Positions 25,023 through 35,022 of a stretch of 64,000 bases of DNA are shown in pieces (the first letter of the stretch is position 1; each line of letters begins with the position of its first letter). A program made the translations under genes and the position numbers. Source of the stretch: Trametopsis cervina (taxonomy: Eukaryota; Basidiomycota; Agaricomycetes; Polyporales; Irpicaceae); contig MU278349.1 of assembly GCA_022385755.1 (NCBI GenBank), positions 372,001 through 436,000 on the forward strand. The letters are read 5' to 3'. The notes under the pieces were generated by a model. It made no database searches, was not told the origin of the DNA, and was given only the letters and a program-made list of their open reading frames with translations.

Positions 25023-27635
25023 CTACTTCTTTCGCCCCTTGCGACGCTCCGGCCCGCCGTGCAGCGAGCTGCCAAACCGCTCGATGCAGTCGTCGCAGTA
25101 CCATTGATCAGGCAACGGCGGCTTGAGGTTGACACATGGCAAGTGGAACTGTGATCGTGCCCACGCGAAGCACGGTGTCAACAACAACAGTTAGGAGTAG
25201 GGCAGCGGCGGTGCGCGAAAGGGTAAACGCAGAATAGGCCCAGGGGAAGCAGAGAAGTGAGGTCCGAGGGGAACGTAAAAAAAAGCCAAAGCAAACGCAG
25301 AGAGCGAGCGCAAAGAAAGTGGCAGGGTGGTGAGATGACGCGATGTAAGCGGCGATAGGGAGAGCACTCACCCACTGGAACCTGCAGTCTGGGTTGTCGC
25401 ATGCGATCATCTGGGCAGAAACGATGACAAAACGGATGTCAGCGATTAGACGCGCCCCACGTGAGCAGCAGCAGCAGCAGCGAGATAAGTTTCGTGGAAC
25501 ATGGGAACGCAAAAACAGAGAGCGCAGGAGAGATGCCCGGGAACGCTGCGGCTGCAATGTAAACATGTACGAGGCGAGAAGCGGGCCAGGCACCGTGCAC
25601 TTCACGTAAACGCGAGGGGGTGTTCCCGCACGCCGAGCCCCATCACCAATGCCAATTCAGTCGCCGTGGAAGATGCACGGACAAACAGAGGCGGACGGAG
25701 AAAGGAGGCGAGGGCCGACGCAAGGGAGTCTGCTGCCTGCCTGCCCCGTAGAGTCGAAAGAAAGAAGAAACGAAGGACCGAGGAGGATTACGCCATTACT
25801 TCTGCGAAACACGAGAAGCAGCGGGCGCCGTGGGAAGCGCGATAAGGAGAGCAAGGAGCGAACTCTGACTCTATGGGCCCATGACCCGCTGACCCGCCGC
25901 GAACGGGCGTGCGCACATGGCATGGGCCCCGCGCGCACCCTCCAGGAGCGCAATCTGTGCTGCGAAAATGAAGTGAGACGGACACGCACCTCCCCATACG
26001 ACAGCTTGCGGCAGAAGCAGTACAGTTCCTTGTCCTCGGTGTCGCCCCCCTCCTCCATCGCGTCCTCCTCCACGTCCTCCTCGCCCTCCGCGTCCTCGTC
26101 TGCGTCCGGCCCCAACGACGTTGTGGCACGTCGCCCCCGTGCAGCAGGTGAGCTGCGCGCCGCGACCTGCGAGAGCCGCGACCGCGGCGGGATCGCGCTG
26201 ACGGTGACGCTCACTGGCACGGCCGCCGGCGCGGGGCTGGGCAGCTTAATGGCCCCGGTAGAAGCCGCTGCCGCCACTCGCCGCCCTTCATTGTCGAGAT
26301 TAGGCACGAACAGAACCAGAGAACAGAGCGATGAGGAGATGGGAGTTGATGTCCAGGGAAATCAGCAGGATGGTGCCAGTTTTTTGAGTTATGGAATTCC
26401 GATCAGAAAGAGAATCATCGCAGAGGGGTTTTTTTGGAATTGTCGGCGCAGGGCAGACAGGGATGCCATGGCGCGCGCGCAAGGAAGGAACGGGAAAACG
26501 GAGGGGTTGCGTCCCACAATCAGCGAACAACGTTCGAGCCAATCAGAGGAGGGCAAACTCACGCTTCTGCGGGGGCAGGCCAGAGCTCACAGGGGTTGTT
26601 GGCAATTCCGCTACCGTGACCGCGCTGCGCAGGCTCTCGTTCACCTGCGTCACGGGGTTCTTCGGAATCGTGGTGGGATAGTATCCCGTCTGGACAGCCA
26701 TTTCAGGTTCTCCTTGCAGAATGAGCACCCGGCTGAGGTCTGCGTCGAGCCGCGACCTGGCACGCATCACGAGCTGCATAATGCGCTGTGCCAGCCGCTC
26801 CTTCTCGACGCCCAGCGTGTCTATCTCTTCGTAGTGCGCTTGTATCATCGACGGAATCGCCGCGTCCTTGGCAGATAAGGCCTGGCTCGGGGCGGACCTG
26901 AGCGAGTGCCGCACGTACTTCGCTCCCTCCTTCTGAATCTCCTGCAACAGCTCTGTGACGACGATGATCGTATAGCGCCCGACGGCACACGCGTGGGTGC
27001 AATGGTGCATGCGAAATATTGTAGGTCGGAAGGGTTGACAGACCGACGTGCCATCAAAATTGGTTGATACCGTGCCCGAACGCCATACGAATCCAGCAGC
27101 GCATAGTCACAGGGGATTGCCGTTGGAGTATAGCATTGGGATAGCATTATTGATGCGAATATGCCAATTGCGGCCCGGAGGGATTTGATGTGGGTTATGA
27201 GAGAAAACAGATCAGTAACTAGCGCAATACATACACATATAACGGAGGACACGCATATCTCGATGCGTTTGTGGCGCGAGTCGTATCCCTGCCGGCCCCT
27301 GTGCTGAGGTAGCCGAGGGTGCCAATATGCCGCAAGGCGGATCGACAACTACCGACTGTGTTGCAAGTATCACGGGAACCGACGACGTACCTTGTGAGCG
27401 AGTCTCTCTGTGTTTCATTTCCGCAAGGAGATGCTGTACCTCGGCTGGTAGGTTCTCCAGGCCTAGATAACGTAGAGCATAAGGTCAGCGAATGTATCCT
27501 GAAATTGAGGGTTGCTCCGGACTCGGATATAGCTCGTCCGAACGGTAAACAAATGCTTCATGAAAGTACAATGTACGTACTCGCGACAAATTCGGAAGCC
27601 ACATTCGCAGCCTCTTCAAGATTGGTAGTGCTCAT
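25023..27635 (-). CDS. ING-family chromatin protein with PHD finger
   Basis: Six exons (27581..27635, 27391..27462, 26563..26952, 25990..26285, 25372..25410, 25023..25148) give 325 aa with consistent phase. ING proteins read H3K4 methylation for histone acetyltransferase or deacetylase complexes in the nucleus. The N-terminal ING helix region is clear (SLENLPAEVQHLLAEMK, then ELLQEIQKE and YVRHSLR, followed by the second helix around EEIDTLGVEKERLAQRIM). After a basic, disordered linker (QKRRRVAAAAS, acidic DADEDAEGEED) comes a Cys4-His-Cys3 PHD finger: YCFCRKLSYGEM, ACDNPDCRFQW, FHLPC, WYCDDC, ending in a basic tail. Introns are 118, 438, 277, 579 and 223 nt, very long for this genome. Exons 3-6 are GC-rich, exons 1-2 are not. 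It resembles yeast Yng2/Yng1/Pho23; which one is not decided. Confidence 0.92.
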
Positions 27636-27773
27636 GATGAGGGTAACCTAGCGGACAGGTCAACACAAGTTATGTAGAGTGACGGAATCTTCAGCTTCGC
27701 GATTGGTAGGCCTGCTTGAGAAATTGAAGCTTAGTAAACCGTGTATAGATCAGGTTCTGCGGAAGCAAATGTC

Positions 27774-29161
27774 TCACAGCAAATTCGAATACAGACAGCT
27801 GCACGTTGTCAGAACGGCCACTCCGCTGAATGTGGCAAGAGACAAGTTACGAATAGACGCCAACTGACCGTAGCGTTGCGTAATCTCGATCCCGAAAGCG
27901 CAGTTCACGTGTTTATCTAATCCACAGACGCCCAATGCGATCTTAAGCAGGCGCTCGATGATTAATTTAATCGATTTCATTGCTTCATGTAGTCGAAGAG
28001 TGTACAGTAATGTGAGGACCGACTCGAGAATAACCAACGGGACACCATGTCTACACCCGGAGGCTGTGGCCGTAGAAGATACTTGGGCAGTATCTCGCCC
28101 CACTGGCACAAGGCGCTCTATCGTTTGGAAATACGGCCCTCCATCTAGCTCCCACACCGCCTTCATTCATTTCGAATGGTATCTGCGATGGGAGTCCATT
28201 CAGCAAATGAAGGGGAACACGCGGCTACCAATCCGCTCTCGGATATGCCGCTTTCTCCATTCGAGCGAGGACTGTATGACCGGCGTATTGCAACTCAGCC
28301 ACCGCCCCACGCAAGCATACAGTAGGGACGCGGGTGAGATTCGGTGCAGACGTGTGTGGGTGGCGCACCCGTGACCAGAGTGCTACGAACACGTACGTTG
28401 CGTCACGAGTACAGCGCTCCGTTATTCCGAAGCCAACACCCATTGTGGCACACTCAGCGAGCGGGGGCTTGTGTGTCCGTTTCTGCCCGTTTCTGGAACT
28501 CGATAATGGGGGCCGGATTCGAATCCCCGCAATTATAGCCAGAAAGATGACGATGACCAAATCCACTGGCAGTTGCAATGGACCTTGGCATCCTGGCGTT
28601 ACTACACTGTCTGAGAAGTCACATATGAGCGCATTGCCTTTCACCAACAGAGCATAAATATCCTTACAAATGTTACACACGGAAATTTGGCAATGCCACT
28701 CAGGCTCAGATTAACTTCAATCTCTCCCCCCAGGGTAGCGATGGGCGGAGCAGATGAACCCCCGCATTGCCTCATTGCTATTGGAGGGCGAGCGAGACAT
28801 CTAGCTCGACGATCACTTTGCTGAAAGAACCACCTGTGTGGCCCAAGACGGTGGTATCGGTAGTGATAGCAATTAACTGTGCCTCGGGGTGCGTTGCTGG
28901 AATCACGATGGCGCGTGGCGCGATGTTGGATAGTCGTCTAGATACGCAGTGATAGAGATGCTGTACGAAGAAGGATTGAAGGGCGATGTCACCGCACCAT
29001 TGACCGTATGTATAGTAGCAGCACTCACTACTCCTCGGAATAACATAGAACGACAGTTCAGGGGTATGTTTCGTAAATAGCGCAGCTCCTCGTTGACTGT
29101 ATTGCAGCGGGGCGATGGACCATTGACAGGCAGCTTTAGGAGTGCTTGAGAAGGCTATCAC
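27774..29161 (-). other. Possible membrane-protein gene or relic, unresolved
   Basis: The minus strand has a series of open blocks with hydrophobic character: CGDIALQSFFVQHLYH... near 28.8-29.0 kb, LPVDLVIVIFLAIIAGIRI near 28.5 kb and VPLVILESVLTLLYTLRL near 28.0 kb. Their order recalls fungal multi-pass membrane proteins of the DUF6533/DUF6534 kind. I could not join them with correct phase over the full length, so the locus may be a real gene with exons I misplaced, or a decayed copy. Confidence 0.3.
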
Positions 29162-29919
29162 TCCACACAGACTGTGCCTTTGGCGGGGTTGGTTATTGCC
29201 TTAATCGTGTGGTTTGAGTTGTGTGTGAGAGGCAGGAAGGAGTTTGCTCTGCCCTTCGTGCCGTAGTAGAATGCGTCAACTACTGCTGCCGTGCGAGTGT
29301 CATACCAGAAGCGTGTGGAAGCTCAGTAATGATTGGGTGCCCCGGAGACAGCGGTCCCTAACGCAAAGCTGAAACGCAAGCTAGTGAAGGAGAATGCTGG
29401 TTCGCAGATGGCCACGAAGGCCCTTGTCAGTCTCGTACGTCGGACCCTTCCGATCGTGCTTCTGCACTTAGTGATGTTGATGGGAACGTTGTGGCGTCCA
29501 ATGTTCCCGGCGTTTGTCATACAAACTTGGCCGCGAGCTGATCAAGTCGCGACGTCTGCCCGTGGCCTTATCCTGGGAGATATCATGTCGTACTGCGATA
29601 CAGAGATCCTGACGACTTCCGTCCCCCCAGTCCGAGCATCGCCCACTGCAGAGTGTTTCACGGAACCTGAAGTCTGTGGCGACAAGCTATAGGCGCAGCG
29701 TTCACGCCTTTCCGCATGAGAACGACCCGGAGTAGCGTTGTTGCAAATTTCTCCCTGTAACGTAAACCTTCCTCAAGTCAGGCGCAACTGGGTTCGGAAG
29801 AGCCGCAGAATTGTCACATTACCTTACCAACGTCATGCAGTCTAGACACTCTTCACATGAATGCATAAGCTACGTACTGAGCTCCCCTTGTTAGGCCATA
29901 TTGTGCAGCTGCGGGCCTG
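29162..29919. other. Region without a resolved gene
   Basis: A 119-codon plus-strand frame (29333-29692) is open but has no recognised motif and no clear splice partners. Nothing else is seen. Confidence 0.35.
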
Positions 29920-30644
29920 TCAGTCCGCCTTAGCTTGTTTTGCAGCCGCAAGGGTTCTTCCATAACGAGAGAGGGCGGCGCGTACATCCGACACAATTGT
30001 GATGACCAGCCCAATACATTCCAGATATGCCGACTTCACCACGTTGCGTGACGCCGCCAGGTTTCCGTGAGCGGTAACGGACACGTCTGTCTCTGCGCAC
30101 TCCAGTCAGACGTGGCCATATACACCTGGGAACATTGAAATAAGTGGACGCCTGACATCAGCTCGTACCTTGTTTTCCACGCCTGCTATGTTTGTGGCGG
30201 GATTAAAGTGCCCGCCGACTGACGCTCCAGCGAGGCGTTCGAATGTTCCCACCCGGCTCAGGGCTGTGCTCAAGCAATTATTCCGATTGGTGAGGCCTCG
30301 AGAGGACGCGGCATGGAGATCGCCGATGGACAGCGCACCCATGTGACGGCCAGTGTTCACACAAGCCCTCAGCTTCCGGGCTCTGTTGACCTGCCATAGG
30401 CACGACGATCTAAATGGAGAAATACTGCAAAGTGTCATTGTATCACGAATTTCTGCGACAGGGTGCTTACGGCTTCAGGATCTTGTGCCCTACGAAAAAT
30501 GCTGACGGTCCTCGGCGTCCCGTAAGCCGTCATAGGAGAATGTCCGAGATTCCAAAATCCCTGGCCAACGGTTAGATTTAAAAACCGATCACGGTTGAAG
30601 GGCAGAAAGAGGGTGCGGATGTCTGTAGGAAAATGTATTAGCAA
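29920..30644 (-). CDS. 3' part of an unrecognised multi-exon gene
   Basis: Three exons join with matching phase and good splice sites: 30471..about 30644 (DIRTLFLPFNRDRF, GQGFWNLGHSPMTAYG), 30169..30390 (NRARKLRACVNTGRHMGALS, FERLAGASVGGHFNPA) and 29920..30090 (TDVSVTAHGNLAASRNVVKS, ending AAAKQAKAD). The continuous open frame over three exons suggests a true gene. I do not recognise the family. The 5' end is uncertain; coding-like blocks continue to about 31.4 kb, close to the divergent ML/TRP-like gene. Confidence 0.45.
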
Positions 30645-31638
30645 CGCTCTCGACCGCCTTCCGACTTGACTGAGTGATATGCAGGGTCGTCCCGCGAAGG
30701 TGCTAGCCTCTTATCTCGGTGTCGGCGGCGGGCATCGACAGGACCACGCATATCCCTGGAGTGTCCGAACTTGCGTATCATACGAGACATATAGTTCACT
30801 GTGCATAAGCAGTGCAGCACGTCCGACCTGCGTCAAAGAGCTGGGTTAGTAAGTGGCAACAGCGGTGCGACAGAACATGTCAGGTGCGCTAATAGTGACA
30901 ATACTGTCTGATTCAGGTTCACTTTGCGGGCACGTATGGAGACGATGTCTTTCCTCACTTCCGCCTGGAAGCGGGTTGTTCGACGGTATAACTACCGCAG
31001 CGCAGCGGGGTTTCTGACGATAAGCGTCACTTAGTCCGGTGAGCGAGACTTCGAAAGTTTAATGAGCTCACCGTAACTGCGCCCTTTGTCCGTAGACCGA
31101 CTGTAAATTTGTGGCCGCTGAGTCTAAGTTTATCGCAGGGTCATAGCGCTTCTCACGGACGGTGACGGAGAATACGTATCTTCTCCCGCCGCTATTTCTG
31201 TAAGCAAGAGGAAGAACTTACTCGCTATCAACGGAAGTGTTAAGCACTGACCAACGATGTCACGCCGGTTTGCCAGCCATTTCCCAACTGACAAGTCCTT
31301 TTACAGCGTTCTGGGTCAATGTGATGTTTAGGACTGAAACGGGGTTCCCGTTGCAAGTTTCTCGCCACACGAGAGCTGTCAGGATAGATAAGACAAGACG
31401 GAACATACAGCATAGAACACGAAACGAGGTGAAGTTCAAGCACACTTGTGTACTTCGGTGTCGTCACTGGACAAGGGCAAGCGCCCGTTGATGCCGACGG
31501 CACGCTTTTCGGCCTCGTGAGGGCGTGTGTGACACCCGCCCCTCAAACAACGCTGCATACATCACACCATTTCATGCAACCTCCATGGCAAGCTCTGGCA
31601 GGCTACATGCTCTACCTCGGGAGCATGGTTTGCTACAC
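30645..31638. other. Coding-like blocks on the minus strand and divergent promoter
   Basis: The minus strand shows an open block around 31060-31190 after a TTACAG acceptor (SGGRRYVFSVTVREKRYDPA... RAQLR before GTGAGC) and a hydrophobic block around 31260-31445. They probably belong to the gene ending at 29920, but I could not fix the junctions. The last 190 bp before 31639 must contain the promoter of the plus-strand membrane protein. Confidence 0.35.
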
Positions 31639-34600
31639 ATGATTGCCCTTCTTATCGTCATACTTCTCGGGATCTCGACCAGCTATGCTCAACCTGCGGT
31701 TGTGCAGTACTCAGATTGTTTCTCAGGATCAAATACAACCCAAAAGCTCAACATATCGACCGTCTATTCGCAGGTCATCCCGAATGGCTCGGGTGCTCAG
31801 CTGAACTTCACGCTGGTCGGGTCGACACCTCAAGTAATCATTGAAGCGTCTTCTGACCCGAATAATCCAGTCGCAAGTATGTCATAACCTGAATTGCATT
31901 CCAAGATGAGAATTAACGGCGTGCTATAGCAACACTATTCACGACCACTTCTATGCTCACATTTGATATATGGAATAATAACTCGTACTTCTGTCAAACG
32001 CTGCGGCCTCCGTCGCCACTACCACCGCCCGACAATGCTGGAATGTACTGCCCTCTTGGGCCTGGCGACTTCGTCTTATCTACTGCCATACCGCTTGGCA
32101 AAAGCTATGCTCTGGCTACTTTCAACACTCGACTTCGAGCTCTCGATCCATCCCAACATGAAATGCTCTGTCTGGACCTCGTCACAACACCAGTGAAGCC
32201 CACGAAGGACGGGATAATCGTTGGAGAGTTTCACATCCTTTTTTGGGGCACAGTGGCGCTGGCTATCGCGTACTGGTTGGTGGTGGGAATTGCGCGCGTC
32301 ATCACCGCCAGGGGCAGAGGTTCGAGTGCTGGAAAAGGTGCTTGGGCGAGGGTTGAGGGAGCAGGGTTTATTCTTGCAAGCGCAATCAGTGGTGAACGTT
32401 TGGCGACTTCACCGGCGTTGATGAGATTTTGTGAGTTTTCCGTCGTTGTAGCCACCAGGTGCGAAAACTCATGTCTACCAAGGCACGCCATCGTTACGCG
32501 ACATCATATTCCATACGCAATGGTGTGCAGCTCTTGCCATGGTCGCTGTGCAGTGGCCAGGTTTTGTCTGTACGTCATTTTCCTCCGCCTTACGGGTTCT
32601 CTGGTTGACACATGAAATGCAGATCCAATACTTTCCCAAGTGGCATGGTCAATGCTCAGTTATAGTAAGGGCCTACATCTCATTTCCATGTCCCACAGCT
32701 GACAATGATATAGACATATCCATATCCCAGGGTTCTGACGCCAGTGTCGAACATTGGAACCCCCTCGGCGTTCCACCTTTCCAAGCCCCAGCCGCTTTTG
32801 CTGACCAAATAAACGATCGCTCGTCTGCCATATTCATAGACTCCTCGGCTCCCAATGTGATCTTCCAGCTCCCCGATAATGCGACAGACGGAATAGAGTC
32901 TTTCGCATATGCGGTTGGACTGCGACCAAATGACCTCTTTGGGATCTGCCTGTCCATTTTCCTGGCCATCATTGCGGTGACATTCATAGTTAGTGTCGTC
33001 GTGTGGACCCTGGACTGGCTCGCGTCATTCATCTCGGGTATCTCACGATCCACCCCAGCGCTCAATGGATCGCGCAGCCCGCGTTACTCTGCTACTGGCA
33101 AGGACTTACTTGAGGGTTTAGCTCAGTTGCCCACTTCTGAGGAGCGGTCCGCCAACGGTCATGGCTTGTTCCGCCCTGCGTCGCGGTTCCCGTTCGGAAG
33201 GCGCATGAAAGCTCTCCAAATCCGCTTTGTGTCTTTCCACGGTAGTGTCCTGCAGGGAAACCTTATACGCATCCTAATACTCTTCCACCTACCGGTCACC
33301 ATCTTCTCATGCTACCAGATGACACTTGGCCGAACGAGGGCATCCTTGGCTTCCATAATCCTGGCGGCCTTTTCCTTTGCCATTCTATCAGTTATGTTTC
33401 CAATATTCCTAATCCTTCGTCTTAGCTTCACGAACACTACGAAACTCTATGATGAAACATGGACTTTGCTCTCTCTCGGACCTCTATACAATCACTACAG
33501 ACATGGATCTCAAATGTTCGCTTGTCTCTTGTTTGCCACAAACATCGCCTTCGGCATCACTATTGGATGTGGCCAGAAGAGCGGAACCGCACAAGCTATC
33601 ATCATCCTTGTCATTGAGGTAGTTTCTGCACTTGGCACAAGTGTTTGGCTTCCGTGGGGCCACGGGGCTAGCATGGGTCTTATCAGTTTCCTCTTCTGCG
33701 TCGCGAGGATCGTCATTGCTGTCCTTTTGGTCATATTGACACCAGTAGTGCGTGCCTTAGTCTGTTCGTTTGCTGTCCCATCTCACACTGGTTTTAGGTG
33801 TCTATCGGCACAGGTGCCGGTCAATGGGTGGCCTATGCTATCCTCGTCATCCTGGCACTTATCTATCTGGCGTTCGCGGCAATGCTGATTGTGAAACTCA
33901 TTGAAGGGGCGCTCCGCATCATCGGCCATGTTGGGTTCGATGAATCACGACATGCTGTTGACAGTGGTCTTCTGGGCGTAACAGCCTTGCTGGGGTGCTG
34001 TGGTGCGCGACGAAGGCCGCGTCGTTCCAGTCGCTCGCAATATCGCTCGCAGGCACCCATCCAGCAAACCCTAAACCTCAGTCGCCCAACTCCTGCTTAC
34101 AGAGACATAACGCCAACCTCGTCGGGGCCACCGTCCGTTCTTCGGCCTGAGCATGCTTTGCAACCATACAAAGAGGAAAGCGACGATGAAACAGGCTTTA
34201 TCATGGATGCATGGCGGCCTTTCCCGGGTCCAGGATACACGCCTGTGGAGCCTCCGCCAGAACCCCCGAAATCTGGGTTTGCGCGGGTTGGCGGTGGCAG
34301 GGCACATTACGACTCGCCCTACGCGATCACGAATAGTTCTATGCGTGGCTCAACACAGACATTCCCCTCTGTCGAACGTAACGCTGGACCAAGTTCACTC
34401 TCCAATGTCATCCAGCATGATGACTACTCGCCGCCGCCCTCGCCGTCTGTTGCAAGTGCTGCAAGGAAAGTCGACCTCAGTCTTCCACCTGGTGCTATGC
34501 CGCCAGAACAAGCTGCCCACGTCCGCACGAAGTCGCAGACCGCCGTGATTGAGAACGCTCCCGGCTTAATCCACTTGTCGAATCTCCGCCCCTCAGATGA

Positions 34601-34853
34601 CGGTGACTACGGTGCTTTCGACGATACAGCAACTGTCACGCCGAAGAAGAAGTGGTTCAATATTCGGAAGAACCGTCGTTTCAGTGAAGCAGACCAGTCA
34701 GAGGTGCCCGCCTTTGACCCTGAACCTGGCCGATCGTTCGTAGTGGTGCGGAAAGGACGATCTGGGCCATCTGCTAAGGACGCCAGTACTTCGTCTGAAC
34801 CAGCTGCACAACGTTCATTCCAGGTGTTGCGTGGCCAACCAGCCTCATCATGA
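31639..34853 (+). CDS. ML-like/TRP-like multi-pass membrane protein
   Basis: Six exons (31639..31876, 31930..32430, 32483..32569, 32623..32664, 32699..33747, 33798..34853) give 990 aa. A signal peptide (MIALLIVILLGISTSYAQP) precedes a luminal domain with four cysteines and NxT/S sites, resembling the ML-like domain of fungal TRP-like/FLC proteins (YCPLGPGDFVLSTAIPLGK). A membrane segment (FWGTVALAIAYWLVVGIA) is followed by SLRDIIFHTQWCAALAMVAV, then a second extracellular loop and at least seven further helices, for example DLFGICLSIFLAIIAVTFI and ASIILAAFSFAILSVMFPIF. The last 300 residues are cytosolic and disordered (Pro/Ser-rich, KKKWFNIRKNRRF). Family members sit in ER, vacuole or plasma membrane and are linked to calcium or lipid-dependent signalling; transport activity here is unproven. 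The start follows a signal-peptide frame; longer upstream frames lack one. Confidence 0.85.
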
Positions 34854-35022
34854 CCCTTGTGCTCACCATCCCGAACCGTGTTATCCTAGTATTTAATATC
34901 TTGCATGGACAGGATCTAGCTCCGTACCTTACCCGCCCGTAGCACGTTAGTCTCGCCTCGCTGTTCGGACATCTAACCCATCCGTGGACTTTGATTACGC
35001 ATTTGTATTCTACCCATATAGA
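34854..35022. other. Short gap between convergent 3' ends
   Basis: 169 bp shared by the terminators of the ML/TRP-like gene and the CNH-domain gene; no separate signal is seen. Confidence 0.6.

Larger units (their letters stand above)
6650..26990. other. GC- and CpG-rich island of about 20 kb
   Basis: From about 6.65 kb the sequence becomes visibly richer in G+C, CpG and short low-complexity runs, and stays so until about 27.0 kb, where it returns to the more even composition of the rest of the window. The only recognisable coding sequence inside is the GATA gene and exons 3-6 of the ING gene. Both use GC-ending codons heavily, unlike genes outside. The edges were judged by eye, not by a sliding-window count. 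Confidence 0.6.

Noticed and set aside
25649..26878. 409-codon open frame on the plus strand
   Set aside because: It is antisense to ING exons and introns, with Arg/Ser-rich low-complexity translation; the minus-strand ING model has clear domains.
28500..28530. GGATTCGAATCC-like string resembling a tRNA T-loop
   Set aside because: The flanking bases do not form the five-pair T stem and no matching anticodon or acceptor stem is present.
29333..29692. 119-codon plus-strand frame with a hydrophobic stretch
   Set aside because: No start context, splice partner or motif; the opposite strand is also open, so coding status cannot be supported.
30169..30390. SVGGHFNPA, similar to a Cu/Zn superoxide dismutase motif
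   Set aside because: The other copper and zinc ligands are missing or in the wrong order, and surrounding sequence does not match the fold.
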